Below, in pieces: positions 43,462 through 54,651 of a DNA stretch of 64,000 nt. The DNA is taken from contig NC_072791.1 in NCBI RefSeq assembly GCF_028583425.1, forward strand, positions 15,209,868 through 15,273,867, read 5' to 3'. Both the position numbers and the translations under genes were made by a program. The notes beneath the pieces were generated by a model. That model worked only from the letters and a program-made list of their open reading frames with translations. It was not told the origin of the DNA and did no database searches. The DNA comes from Eublepharis macularius. Lineage: Eukaryota > Chordata > Lepidosauria > Squamata > Eublepharidae. Position 1 is the first letter of the stretch. Every line of letters begins with the position of its first letter.

Positions 43462-44100
43462 GTGCCTATAGAAATCTTTTCCTCTTTTGGCCGCTGATTG
43501 GCTCAGCTGAGATGGTGCACTAAACTGTGGTTTGCTCTGAGCATAGAATCCAAACCATGGTTTGAGTTTCTAAACAAGCAAGAGGCAAACCGTGACTTAG
43601 GACATGGTTTTTCTCTGGCTTCATAAGTTCATTCCTGCCTCCACGGTGCCGCAACTTTTGGGGATAGAACAGGGGATGTAGCTGTGATTTGGCACGATGT
43701 ATAGCTCGAGCTGGAAACGCCCATGGACTGGCTGCCCACCATCTGGGTATATATTGCCATCTGCACAAGTCCTGAGATGCCATATCTATATTACCTACCC
43801 TAAACTCATAAGCACTGCTCTTTAAATAGCAGTTGCTTTATGTACAGCTGCAATGAGCTTTATGTGGGTCTGTCCTTAAAGATGACTCAAGAGCTTCATA
43901 AAGCGGTGGATGGGGTGGTTTGCTTCTTGCACATTCAGAGACGTGGGAGCATAGTCACCCAATTCTGTGGCAACTGAACTGTCTCCCAGTCAGCTTCCAG
44001 GCTCAAGTCGAGGGCTTCTCTTAACCTGTAAAACCCCTTGCAGAGGAAATGCATCCCCTCTTCCCTTCTGTGTCCCCTCTCCAATTAGTATTCTGGGAGC
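43462..44100. other. Intron segment with unassigned sequence
   Basis: No exon. 43505-43740 has palindrome-like phrases (accatggtttgagtttctaa and gacatggtttttctc) that suggest an old foldback element, but I could not delimit it. Confidence 0.35.
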
Positions 44101-44104
44101 TTCC

Positions 44105-44440
44105 TTCAGGTACCGTTTTGTGTACAGTCATAGAAACATAGTCGCATGGACCCCAAGAATCATCTAGTCCAATCCCCAGCGCAATGCAGAAATCCACTGC
44201 TACCCCCTCGCAATCCCCCAGTGACCTTGCTCTATCTTCAGGGGAAAGCAAAAAAAATCCAAGATCCCTGGCCAATCTGGCCTGGAGGAAAATGCTTTCT
44301 TGACTCCAAAGTGGCAACCGGCATTACCCTGTGCATGTAAGAAAGGGCCACAAGAGCCTAGCCCTGGTTCATCTCTTCCTGCCCCCTCTCCCGATCTGCC
44401 TAAATTCCTACTCATGAGAATCTTGGTACAAAACAACTAG
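44105..44440 (-). repeat. Interspersed retroelement fragment, minus strand
   Basis: aatcatctagtccaatcccc and ctggcctggaggaaaatgct are the inverse of the unit at 13640-13915. Confidence 0.6.
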
Positions 44441-44738
44441 TCCCAAGCCCTGCTTTCTGTGCCCCTGTCCATGGAGGTCAGGTGTTACTGAAAGTAACTA
44501 TATTATGAATCTCTGGAACAGAGCGATGGGGTGAAGCCCCAGGATATGGAATGAGGTAGTCCTTAGCTGCAGTCATAGGATCAAATGATAGATGATGCTA
44601 GAAAATCCCGAGAAGTGCGACTCTGCTCCAAAGAGCAGCTGCAGAGAGCCCAGATGACTGAGGGAGGAGCTTTGGCTCTTTCTGCCGTGTCATGTTCCCA
44701 AGCAGGAACCTTCCCCCAACCAAGTTCCTTTAAGCTTA

Positions 44739-44778
44739 TTGTGTGTGTGTGTGTATGCGTATATGTATATGTATAGGT
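44739..44778. repeat. (GT)n/(AT)n compound microsatellite
   Basis: gtgtgtgtgtgtgt passes into atatgtatatgtatag. Confidence 0.9.
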
Positions 44779-44859
44779 GTGCAGGGCCAGATCTAGGTTG
44801 CCCAGCGCCCGGGACAACCCAAGTCTGGATCCCCCTGTGCGCGTGCTCCCGGTAGCATA

Positions 44860-45030
44860 CAACAATTTTATCCTCACAATTAGGACCCTGTGAGTTAGGC
44901 TAGGCAGAGAGAGTGCAACTAGCCCAAGGTCTCCCAGCAAGCTTCCATGGCAGAGGGGGGATTTGAACCTGGGTCTCCCAGATCCTAGTCTGACACTTTG
45001 ACCTCTACAGCATGTTGGCTGTTTTGGGGA
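44860..45030 (-). repeat. tRNA-derived SINE, minus strand
   Basis: tgtgagttaggctaggcaga, gggatttgaacctgggtctc (inverse B box) and ctacagcatgttggct. Confidence 0.75.
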
Positions 45031-45288
45031 AGATTTGCTCCTGGGACGTTCCTGGGACGAGCATTTCTAACTTAGGAAATAGCATGGGGTTTTGCTTTTT
45101 CCTGATAATTGGGGGATACTCAATTTTTTTTTTTGCTTCTAATTTGCTTACAATCTGATCACAGAGATTCCCCCAAGTAACGTGTAGCTGAGCCTTGCAA
45201 TGCCTTTGCTGTTCATAATTAGAAATCTGTGGGTTCTACGTTAGGGGAAAAAATTTCACGCTAGTAAAATATTTGCCTCTTTTTAAAG

Positions 45289-45440
45289 GCTTTAGAGAGT
45301 AATGGCGATTCTTCATGGAAGCAGTTTGAAGCAACGGCTTTAAAGCTTGAAGCTAAAACAGGAGAACCGGCAGTCACAGGAACATCTCGGGAAGAACTGC
45401 TCCAAGAATGGAACAAACTCCAGATTGCATTAAATGAACG
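45289..45440 (+). CDS. SYNE2: SYNE2 coding exon (window exon 23): rod
   Basis: Acceptor ctttttaaag, donor gtacac, 152 nt, residues 1006-1055 plus two bases of Arg1056. It encodes ALESNGDSSWKQFEATALKL, EAKTGEPAVTGTSREELLQE and WNKLQIALNE. W-K-x-F-E is a spectrin helix motif. The donor is followed within about 30 bases by a (TA)n microsatellite. Confidence 0.9.
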
Positions 45441-45472
45441 GTACACCCTGTGCACTGGGGTGGATTGGGCTG

Positions 45473-45511
<39 letters not shown>

Positions 45512-45520
45512 ACATATGTA
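45473..45520. repeat. (TA)n microsatellite next to exon 23
   Basis: About 15 ta units followed by atgtatacatatgtatgcat. Confidence 0.92.
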
Positions 45521-46490
45521 TGCATGCATGTTGAGGCATGTGCAGGCTGCTCACGCCAAGCAATGGGTAGTGCACTGTGAAGTGCATGTGCCTGGCTGAG
45601 CACCAACCTGGCAGGGAGAAGGGAGGGAAGAGGACTCCGTTGAGCCAGATGTTGATTTCTTCCTGCATGCTCCAACAAGCATCACTCCGAAAGCCTGTTT
45701 TGTTGATTTTTGGTAAGATTTATAGATATTTTCAGGAGTCTAGAAACTCTGAACTATCCCCCATCCCTGCATTTACGCACTGAGGTGCCCCAGATATTAG
45801 CCCATAAAAAGTCCATCTCTGTATATTAGGCAAAATGTACACATGACATTGCTGCTTTTGAGTCAGCCCATCAGTTTCTCTACTTTCTGTTTACCCCGAC
45901 AGAAGTTCTCCAAGGTCTCAGGCAGAAAAGTGTCTTTCTCTGCTCTGCTATGTGAGATCATTTTAAGCTGGAGCGTGAATCTGAACCTTCTGTGTGCCTA
46001 GAGAAGCTATGGTCCCTCTCCTAAAATAGCCTGTATATTGCAAAGATCTTGCTGTTTTTGAAAATTGTAGGGAAGGGGTGTAATGCATGAATTGGCAACT
46101 GGAAATTTCCCTCCTCCCACATCCTGCAAAATCGCTCACATGCTTTTTCAAACCTATCTCTGAAGTTACAAGGGCTAAAAACCTGGGGCTTTTTTTCTCA
46201 AATGAAAATTGAGTACAGTTTGCCAACAGGCCTGGAGAAAAATGTCCCCATCTCTTTCATAATGAATTAATGTGTGGAAATGGGCAGCTGAAGCTCTCCA
46301 TGACATGGAGGTAAATTAACATCACCGGGTAAATAACATCAGATTAACCATATTAAAAGAACCGGACATTTCTTTTTCTCCAGGCAAATGGCAACCCGAA
46401 AATTGAGAGTCTTAGGTTTCGGTACCAGGCCTTTTGTTATTCAGTTCTGCCTTATTGTATTGTAGCAGAATCATTATTTTTATTTATTGT
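45521..46490. other. Intron segment, nothing recognised
   Basis: Moderately AT-rich unique-looking sequence between exons 23 and 24, with no exon-like frame and no clear repeat. Confidence 0.4.
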
Positions 46491-46494
46491 TTTT

Positions 46495-46720
46495 CTTTAC
46501 TTTTATAACCACCTTTGTGCCCAGTGGGAACCTCAAATGGCTTATAACATTGTTTTCCTTTCCTGAATTTTATTCTCACAACCATCCTGTGAGGTAGGTT
46601 AGGCTGAGAGTGTGTCACCAGCCCAAGGTTGCCCAGCAAGTTTCCAAGGCAGATTCAAACATGGGTCTCCCAGCTCCTAGCCCAGCGCTGTAACCGTTAC
46701 ACCACACTGGCACTCACGGA
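46495..46720 (-). repeat. tRNA-derived SINE, minus strand
   Basis: tgcccagtgggaacctcaaa, ctgtgaggtaggttaggctg and taaccgttacaccacactgg. It ends 90 bases before exon 24. Confidence 0.82.
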
Positions 46721-46811
46721 ATCATGGAATTCACACGATTGCAGCTATTTACCTTGGAAACTTAGGTGGAAGCATTTCCTTACTGATCACATTTCTCTTC
46801 CTGTCTTGTAG

Positions 46812-46959
46812 GATGGAATCTTTAAAGGCCGCTTGGGCCTTTGTGTTGCCGATAGAAACCAAGTGGGCTCTCCTCTGCAGCTCTGAGAAACAGCTCTGCA
46901 AAAGGAACATGCAGCAATATATGTTAACTAACAGTGATCTCACTGGCAAACAACTGAAG
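46812..46959 (+). CDS. SYNE2: SYNE2 coding exon (window exon 24): rod
   Basis: Acceptor tgtcttgtag, donor gtttgt, 148 nt. It completes Arg1056 and covers residues 1057-1105: MESLKAAWAFVLPIETKWAL, LCSSEKQLCKRNMQQYMLTN and SDLTGKQLK. R-M-E-S-L-x-x-A-x-x-x-V-L-P fits the mammalian sequence well. Confidence 0.92.
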
Positions 46960-47139
46960 GTTTGTGCTTCTGATTTTTGAATGCTTTTGGCCCTGCAGCC
47001 TTGGATGCCTCTTGACCATTCGCTTGGCCCCTTTGCAAAGAGCCCTGAAACTGGAACTGCACGTTCTGCAGCCATCTCCTAATCAGAAACCCTGGTTGCT
47101 GCTTTTCCTCTGCAACCTGCCCGTGGGAGGGAGTGATTT

Positions 47140-47660
47140 GCCAGGGAGCTAGCAGGCAGCAGGAGGGGCGCTTAACCCTTTCCCTGCTTGCCTCTTTCCT
47201 TCTGCCACACTCTTCCCCCGGCTTCTCCCCAGCTGGCATCCTGTATGCGTGTACGGAAACTCCCAATCGCTGTTGCTTCTTTGAAACGCAGCATCACAAG
47301 GGACAAATTTGCGAAGAGGAAGGAACGGGCAGGCACGAGTGTGTTTCACCCTTCTCTTGCCTACCCCTATCCTGCATCTCCTCCTGCCATTTCCTCCCCA
47401 GTGGAAGTTCCATATAAGTCCTTTTCTGTTATTTCTCCTCTGCAAGCTGCTACTTCCTATCTCCGTTTTGCCAAGAAGTTGTGGGAAGCAGCAGAGTTTT
47501 CAGGCGTGGCTTGCTTGTGGAAAAACGTGGTTCAAAACTTCACGCGTGTCTGTGGGTATTGCTTATTCTGGCAGGCCAACACTTCATGCTCTCTTGCAAG
47601 AGAACTGATAAAGGGAAAGGGAAAGGGGTGGGTGTGTGCATTATCATGTATGTTGCGCCT
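47140..47660. other. Intron segment, GC/pyrimidine-rich, unassigned
   Basis: Open frames overlap here on both strands, but none resembles nesprin or any protein I know, and none has splice sites in a fitting phase. It is probably an old element rich in ctt/tcc runs. Confidence 0.4.
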
Positions 47661-47667
47661 TAATTCA

Positions 47668-47895
47668 GGAGAGACAGCCTGGCGTATTGGTTAGAGTTTC
47701 TGGCTAGGATCTGCCAGACCCTGGTTGAAATCCCCATTCTACCATGGAAGCTTGCTGGATGACCGTGGGCCAGTCGCACTCTCTCGGCCTAACACACCTC
47801 ACAGGGTTGTTGTGAGGGGAGGAGAGGAGAATGATGTCATAAGCCACTTTGAGTCCCCACGGGAGAAAACGGTGGAGTTTAAAATAAATAAAATA
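47668..47895 (+). repeat. tRNA-derived SINE, family B, full length
   Basis: gagacagcctggcgtattgg head, acctcacagggttgttgtga body, ataagccactttgagtcccc, then aaataaataa tail. Confidence 0.88.
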
Positions 47896-48039
47896 ACTTC
47901 TCTTCCAGTAGGCAGGCAAAATCACCCCCTTACACAGAAAGAAGTACACTGTTCTAAACAGAGAGTATACAGCTATAGCAGTTGTTTAAAGTAATAATAG
48001 AGCAGTATTTTAAAGCCTCTTGACAAATTCCATTTTGCT

Positions 48040-48225
48040 GAAAACCATAATCATAATCATAACATTCGATTTATATCCCACTCTTCAGGACAACTTAATG
48101 CCACACTCAGAGCCGTTTCCAAAGTGTGTTGTTATTATCCTCATGTGAGGGGGTGGGGTTTGAGGGGGGTGAGGAATTGAGATTAGAGTCCAGCGCTCTT
48201 AACCACTACACCAAAGTGGCTCTCA
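48040..48225 (-). repeat. tRNA-derived SINE, family A, with internal deletion
   Basis: cattcgatttatatcccact ... cactacaccaaagtggctct. The central acagctctctc block present in other copies is missing. Confidence 0.8.
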
Positions 48226-48357
48226 TCTGACAAAGATCTTCTCAGATCTCATGAGCCTCAAACCTTTTCACAGAATTACAATACCCAGAATTCCTTGGTT
48301 GACTACTATGATTTTTAAGCTCGGTTGAAAGCTTAGAACATGTTTTCTCCAAATTAA

Positions 48358-48830
48358 GCTGGTGTGGTATAGAGGTTAGGTTGTGGGGCTAGGACTGCAG
48401 AGACCTGGGTTCAGATGCTGACTCAGGGCCTGACTACGTTATGAAAAGACCTGCCGTGCTCCACGTTGGTCCTTGTGCTGCTTATACTATGCTCAGAACT
48501 CAGTTTCAAGGCACACGGGGTTCAATTTGGATCAGAACTGCAGCAGGCAGGGAGAAGGGGTTTAAAGCTTCCCCACTCAGGCCGTTTCCCTGACCCGAAA
48601 CATCCTGGCTATTTACCCTGTTGTGGAAATTTGTGTGTAGCCATTAGCACATGCAGAATGTCAGCAGGATAAGATGACTTTGTAACATGATGTTCACAGA
48701 GTGACTTTAGGCCAATCGTTCTCTCAACCTAATCTACTCTGTGGGATTATTGTGTGGAGAAATTGGAGAAGGGAGAGGGGACCATGTCCACTATTCTGGG
48801 TTTCTTAGAGGAAAGACCAGATATAAATAA
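48358..48830 (+). repeat. tRNA-derived SINE split by an insertion of about 260 bp
   Basis: Head 48358-48425 (tggtatagaggttaggttgt, gacctgggttcagatgctga) and body from about 48688 (catgatgttcacagagtgac, ttaggccaatcgttctctca) rejoin as one SINE once the intervening gggcctgactacgttatgaa... block is removed. Confidence 0.65.
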
Positions 48831-49034
48831 ATAAGATAGGTAGAGTTTTTTTATTTTATGAGGCTTGTATAACAGAGTTTCTGATAGAAAGGTCCATCTG
48901 CTGACTCTGTGATTTGTCTCATAAGCTCTGATTGGTTGATATGACCGATACTATTTTGTTTCTGGGTCAGATTCTCCCGACCCAGATCAGATCAATGGTT
49001 ATTTATCATACTATCTTCTGCTTTCCGGGAAAGT

Positions 49035-49220
49035 AACAGACCACATGAAACTGCCCTGTACAGTCAGACAATTAATCCACCTAGCGTGCCGTTGCTTTCT
49101 TGGGCTGGTGGTAGTTTTCTAAGGTCTCCAGCTAAGTTCTCTCCAACACTGAGATCCTTTTTGGTTGGAGATGCCAGGGAGTAACCTCCAGGACACAGAA
49201 CATGTGATCTGTCACTGATC
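49035..49220 (-). repeat. Sauria-type SINE, family D, minus strand
   Basis: atgaaactgccctgtacagt, atcctttttggttggagatg and ctgatctgtag. Ends 90 bases before exon 25. Confidence 0.7.
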
Positions 49221-49306
49221 TGTAGGCCGACTCCTCTTCATTAGAGGAGGGTCTGATTTCCCCCTCCATCAATTTGCTATCCCTGTTCTTCTGCCCCCTC
49301 TTCTAG

Positions 49307-49893
49307 GAAATGCAGGCTTCTATCACCAATTGCATTGAACAGTGCAACCGGCTGGAACAAGGCAGCCCGGCAGGAGGGAGGCTTGACCCGATCGATCGGC
49401 AAGCCGCGTGCGTGATAGTTGTAAAATACAAAGAGCGATTTGAGGAACTGGGCGATAAGATGGCAGCCATCGAAATAACCCTGCGAGAGCTCGAAACGTT
49501 CCTGGCTTCCCTGAAGCGTGTGAAGCAGCCTGCGGACAGTCCCGAAGATGCCTTTGCACCTGACACTCTTGTTCCTCAAGAAAAGGCAGTCAAGGAAGGT
49601 GCCTTGTGGGAAGAGGCAAAATCTCTAGATGAGCAGCTGATGCGAGTCAATATCTGCTTGGAAGATGCCGAATGCGGCAAAACGACGTGCAGTGGGATGC
49701 TTGGCGTAGCTTTACATACAAAGGAAAACCATGCTGGTGGCTCTGTGGAAAAACATGGGGCTCTCCCAAACTCCGAAGTGCAGGCTGAATTTGTCACAAG
49801 GACTGGTGATCTTTTTAAAAGCATTCAAGACATACATGATAAGATCAGTAAAATTGGCTTGAGGGACCCGACAATTCCCGCTGTTCAGCAAAG
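49307..49893 (+). CDS. SYNE2: SYNE2 coding exon (window exon 25): large rod exon
   Basis: Acceptor cctcttctag, donor gtgagc, 587 nt, residues 1106-1300 plus two bases of Arg1301. It is more than twice as long as any other exon here and codes continuously. It includes SITNCIEQCNRLEQGSPAGG, YKERFEELGDKMAAIEITLR, ELETFLASLKRVKQPA and, at the end, DIHDKISKIGLRDPTIPAVQ. The I-S-K-I-G-L-x-D-P-T-x-P-A-V end and E-x-F-L-A-S-L are strong nesprin-2 matches. It likely carries about one and a half spectrin repeats with a polar linker around residues 1190-1210. Confidence 0.95.
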
Positions 49894-49954
49894 GTGAGCA
49901 AGCTGATTCTTTTACCTTTTCCCTGGAAGTGTACGTACAAATATACGTGCAACT

Positions 49955-50110
49955 AACTTGTGGTGATCCCAGCAGAGGGCTGTCAAGGCAAGTTAGGAGC
50001 AGAGGTGGTTTGCCATTGCCTTCCTCTGCAGAGTCTTTCTTGGTGGTTCTCCCATCCAAGTACTGTTCTTGCTTAGTTTCTGAGATCTGATGAGATCAGG
50101 GTGTAGCATG
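49955..50110 (-). repeat. 5S-rRNA-derived SINE, minus strand
   Basis: ggtggtttgccattgccttc, tctcccatccaagtactgtt and gagatctgatgagatcaggg, the inverse of the 5S-derived head. Confidence 0.88.
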
Positions 50111-50703
50111 CCACCTTCCCTCCCTCTAAGTGTAGCTGGTTTTTATGTGCTTTATTGATTTTATGGATTATTGTGTTTTTTGTTCATCGTACATCAGCCG
50201 CTTAGGATAAGGCCTAAAGATGGATTTTAAAATACTGCAGATTTTTACAAAAACGAATGTGTTGCCTCCCAGCCAGTTTATCTGGGTTACTTGGTAATGT
50301 CATTTAAATTTCTCCCACAAACCACCTATCCTTAAAAAGAAGGTCCCTTACTCAGGTCAGAAGGCAGGCATATTGGGAGAGACAGAAGACAGACAGGCAG
50401 TAGAACTCAGACAAGAGCAGTTAGGTGGAAGATTAATAGCCTGGTGGCACTGATAACCTTATAACCTCCCTCAGCAGCAAGCATCCCAAACTGAGGGGAG
50501 GTTATAGGTTTGGGGGCTTTATATCAGGCAGTGGCATGGGATTGGCCCTCAGGTGTCACCTGATTCCCTGGCACAGGAGGATTGTGGGCTGCCTTGTGAG
50601 TGCTCCAGTAGTTCCCTCCTCTGACCAACAACCTAATGGCTCAGGGCATGAGACGATTCTCAGTACCAGGTGTGCGTGTGTATAGATTTGCCTTATATAT
50701 TCC

Positions 50704-51104
50704 CAGGGCTTTTTTTCAGGGAAAAGAGGTGGTGGAACTCAGCGGGTTGCTAGCACAGGGGCAACTCTTAGTGGGAAGTGGTGCCCCTGGTACCACATGC
50801 ACACGCATAAAGTGCACGCATGCTCCCAGGACCAATGATGTCACTTTGGGTCAGCTGGAACAAAGGGGGAGTTTTTAAATGTTTAAACTGCCCTTGGCAA
50901 AAATGGTCACATGGCTGGTGGCCCCGCCCCCTGATCTCCAGTCAGAGGGGGGTTTAGATCGCCCTCCGTGCCGCTCCAGCAGTGTGGAGGGCAATCTAAA
51001 CTCCCCTCTGTCTGGAGATCAGGGGGCGGGGCCACCAGCCATGTGACCATTTTCAAGAGGTTCCAGAACTCCGTTCCACTACGTTCCAGCTGAAAAAAGT
51101 CCTG
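50704..51104. mobile_element. Intact-ended hAT MITE with perfect 8-bp duplication
   Basis: The element is cagggctttttttcaggg ... ccagctgaaaaaagtcctg, 401 bp, flanked by tatattcc at 50696-50703 and 51105-51112. Its right half is itself palindromic (gatctccagtcagagggggg and cccctctgtctggagatc). It is the longer relative of 28914-29139. Confidence 0.95.
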
Positions 51105-51601
51105 TATATTCCTGATTTTTCATTTCTGTGCATGCAGTGTTGACAATTGTTCTTCTCCAGCAGACCAACATGGCTACTCATCAGAAACCATTTTTCTATA
51201 GCAATTGATGGGAAGCGAATGCATTTCGTGCCCTCTGCATGTACCTGATCTGTGCATGCATGCCAGATCCAGGCACAGTCTGCACAGATGCAAACATTTT
51301 CTGTCACGTCCTTTTCTACTGCTGCGGGATATGTATTCGTCCATGATTTTTTAAAAAAGGACCGTTGTCAATTTACTTCTTCCCCTGATGAAATTAACAA
51401 ACACCCCAACAAGGAATCTGCGCTTAAGTGTTATAAGGAACTTATGAAAGGATAACACCCTTGGAAGAAATATGCATTTACATGTGCTTTGCTAAACCAT
51501 GCAGATAACTCTGTTCCTGGACAGTTTTGCAGAGGCCTTCAGACGGCATCAATTCATTATCTTTCAGCCATTGATCATAGTCTGTTTTCTTCTCAACGCA
51601 G

Positions 51602-51775
51602 GCTGAGAGCATTAAATGAACTAAAGCAAAAGCTGAATCGCCATGCTGTGGAAATGAATTCCTTAAAAGGAATGGCCAGTCAGCTTTCACAATCCACGGA
51701 GGCAGATGAGGTCACTCGACATTGGGGAGTTATTGAAGGCTTGTGGAAAGAGACAAAGCTGGCCATTGCCGAAAG
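51602..51775 (+). CDS. SYNE2: SYNE2 coding exon (window exon 26): rod
   Basis: Acceptor ctcaacgcag, donor gtaggg, 174 nt, with split Arg codons at both ends, residues 1302-1358. It encodes LRALNELKQKLNRHAVEMNS, LKGMASQLSQSTEADEVTRH and WGVIEGLWKETKLAIAE. The L-W-x-x-T-K helix is a spectrin-repeat C helix. Confidence 0.91.
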
Positions 51776-51902
51776 GTAGGGGTTTGCTGGAAGTTTGGGG
51801 TGTCTCTTGGAAGTATTCATGGAAATCAGTCTCTATATTCAGAGGAATCACAAAATACAGCCCTCATGGGATCTTTGACTTCAGAATGCAAGTAGGAGAC
51901 TG

Positions 51903-52025
51903 ACCATGTGAAGTTGCCTCTTACTGAGTTAGACCATCTAGCTAAGTACTGTCTGCTCATGTTGGCAGAAGTTCTCTTGGATCCAGCCAGAAAAAAACTT
52001 TCTCAACACCTGCTCCCCAGGTCCA
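51903..52025 (-). repeat. SINE family D fragment
   Basis: catgtgaagttgcctcttac-tgagttagaccat, then a diverged stretch. Only the tail half is recognisable. Confidence 0.55.
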
Positions 52026-52483
52026 AAGTATATGTTACATTTCGTAATGTGTCAGGTGGGCATCTCCAAAATGGGGCAAATAACTCCTCCCAGGGCTATT
52101 TCAGCTAAGGGAAAAGGCTTGGGGGGGAGGAGGATGCAGAAAGCCTTCCTCTCCGCATGCCATGTTCCTGAGCTGGATTGGGCCCCTGTAGACTGTCATG
52201 CGATCTTTCTGTTACATGATTCATAATCTGGACTGCCTTGGTTCGTTTTCTTTTTATACAGAGTAAACATAGCCCTGTGTTTGCAATAGAAGGGCTACAG
52301 ACCAACTCCTTATAAATAAATGAAGGCTTAGCTTACCTGGAACTGGGAGAATGAACTAGACTTTGTGCTGAAAGTCGGGTTCTTTGATTTATGGTGTGAT
52401 CGCAGCCCTGTGGAAAAGGAACCTCTCTGGGCTTAGACATGCCTGCAGATGTGTTAACCACTTTGGTTATTTTCTTTCCAAAG

Positions 52484-52634
52484 GCAGGAACAGTGTGCTC
52501 AGGCGATAGAGCTCTTGAAGCAATATCACAGCTGCAAAAACAGTTTGGCAAGCATTACTCAGAAACAAGAGCGTACCCTGTCACAGCAAGCCTCTTACAT
52601 GGGAAAAGAGAACCTGCAAAGGATCATGGCCAAG
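52484..52634 (+). CDS. SYNE2: SYNE2 coding exon (window exon 27): rod
   Basis: Acceptor ctttccaaag, donor gtgagt, 151 nt. It completes Arg1359 and covers residues 1360-1409: QEQCAQAIELLKQYHSCKNS, LASITQKQERTLS and QQASYMGKENLQRIMAK. QASYMGKENL is a near-perfect nesprin-2 motif. The intron that follows is 9.3 kb, the longest in the window. Confidence 0.94.
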
Positions 52635-52924
52635 GTGAGTTCAAAGGATCCTGTTTACATTTGCATCAGTTCGTGGTTTCGTGCCAGTGAGGGCCATGGG
52701 AAGTGCAGAAACTGGGCCTGGCTGCAAAACTGAGAACTGTGATTTTCAGGGTTTTAAAACTGGAAAAAATTTCTAGTCCTTAAGGCTGCAAATATAAGCT
52801 TTGAAATGTATGGACAAGACCTGGTGAAATCTGAGAAGTGAGGGGGCCACCAGATGTGATTTCTGCTGCTCTTCAGTACTTCTTATTTTCCTCTCACTGT
52901 TAGTAGCTGAAGCGATGATACAAC

Positions 52925-53430
52925 TTTTTTGGGGGGGGAAGAATTTTTCTTTATTTAAACTATAAACAGTAACATAAAAGATATAAACAATAAACATAAA
53001 AGATAAAAAACAGCATTCTAAAAAAACACACACACTAACAATACATATAAACATAAAATAACAAATAAAAAAAAGAAACGAAAGCTAAAACGACACATTG
53101 AGTTTCGATTTTCTCCGCAACAAATATGCATCGTTTTGATAGTCTCACTTATTCTATGTTAAACATAAGAGCCCTCTTTTTTCTGTTGTTCATATTTCTT
53201 AATCCATAAATCCAGATATCAAGTCATTATCTGTTTCATGTAAAAAGTCTATAAACGGTTTCCATTCAGTCAAAAATGTAAGTAATGTCTTTAATCTGTG
53301 AAGTGAGTTTTGCCAATGATGCCAACTCCAAAACTTTTATCCATCATTCCTCCATTGTAGGCAATGTTGTTTTCCTTTTTTGTGCATAAATTACTCTTGC
53401 TGCAGTGATGCAATTTGACGTATTTGCATG
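52925..53430 (-). repeat. LINE 3' region, minus strand (L1-like)
   Basis: tttctttatttaaactataa then an A-rich block and ggtttccattcagtcaaaaa-tgtaagtaatgtc, which reads on the minus strand as the U-poor 3' UTR end of a LINE. The A-rich central part looks like the inverse of a T-rich UTR. Family assignment is tentative. Confidence 0.5.
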
Positions 53431-54370
53431 GCAGGCCCATTCGGAAGAGGGTTTTTGCTGCCCACTGTGCAAATTTCATAGCACTGTGCCTCGGCAGATG
53501 CCTTGGTAACATTGGGGAATTGCAAGACAGGTGAGGAAAGCTCCGGCATGTTTCTCATGCAGCACCTTCTGGTGTTGAGCAGATAAGACCCACCATTGCG
53601 CTTCTCATCTTCCTCCTCTGGCTCCGCTGCAAACAGAATTTGGCATGCGCCCAGGTTACTTTGGAAACCCAAAATGGTGCTCAAGTGCTTGTAAAACAAC
53701 CTCTTGAGACTTTGTCAGGTGAGACCCGGTAGCACAGCAGAAGCTGGAAAGGGAACCTGAAGTCTCAGAAGCGCGTACTGCAAGAACCTTTGGGTGGGCG
53801 GGTGGGTTGCCTCAAGTGAGAGGAGATGAAGGCGGAAGTCATCTAAAAATCTGAGAGCAGAGAACAGACCTTGCACAAGAAGGGGATCTTCCATTATCTC
53901 CCCCATTGCACTTCTGCTCCAGAGTTCTGTGTGATGTTGCAAAGGCCTTTGATATAATCTCCCATTTCCTGAGGGGGTCACATTGAAAAAAGTGGAATGT
54001 GTCACTTCCTTGTGCCCTTTAGCCTTATCTGCACAGATGGTACCTCACTTGGCTCCTCTCTTTTTCAGGGAGCTTACTGTGGGGGTCTACTGGACAGTAA
54101 CTTGTTCATGGTTCCCCTGCAGATTTCAGTCCATGGAGCTGTTTACAGTTTCCTGCCACCTGTTCTACTGATATTCATCGTGCAAGTCACACCTCTCCCA
54201 GTATGCAGCATGTAATAACTGGCACCCCATATTCTGTTGCAGAAGTTGTCTCGGATTTGTTGGATAAGCCCTACCTATGTTTAATGTTGCCCAGAGAGAC
54301 TGTCCTCAAGCAAATAATATTTGGGATCTCTCCAGGATAATTTTTCAGCCAGTGAGATCCCATGCATGCT
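53431..54370. other. Intron segment with two long minus-strand frames, unassigned
   Basis: Minus-strand frames 53699-53391 and 54005-53715 are open for 102 and 96 codons. The peptides (LGFQSNLGACQILFAAEPEE; MEDPLLVQGLFSALRFLDDF) match nothing I recognise. The frames differ and no joining splice sites are clear. Confidence 0.25.
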
Positions 54371-54490
54371 GTAGAGTAGCACCTTTAAGACTAACCAACT
54401 TTACTGTAGCATAAGCTTTCGAGAATCACAGTTCTCTTTGTCAGATGTGCATTTTGCTACTACAGACTAACACGGCTAACTTCTCTGGAT
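54370..54490 (-). repeat. PLE-type tail (solo), minus strand
   Basis: agtagcacctttaagactaa, ccaactttactgtagcataa, gctttcgagaatcacagttc then actacagactaacacggcta. Confidence 0.85.
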
Positions 54491-54651
54491 GTATGCTGTA
54501 GGAAGAGCTAAAAAAATAAGGCCTTTCTGTGTTTAAATACATATTCCTTTTTTAAACAAACACTTTCAGGAAGATGCGATGAAAATCTGCAAACTAATTA
54601 TGGTTTGTTCTTTTCTGGCCTACTTCCTCCTATGTCCTTTACAGAAAAACA

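Noticed and set aside
47188..47694. A 168-codon + strand frame in the intron after exon 24
   Set aside because: It has no homology I can see, overlaps open frames in other phases and lacks phase-matched splice sites.
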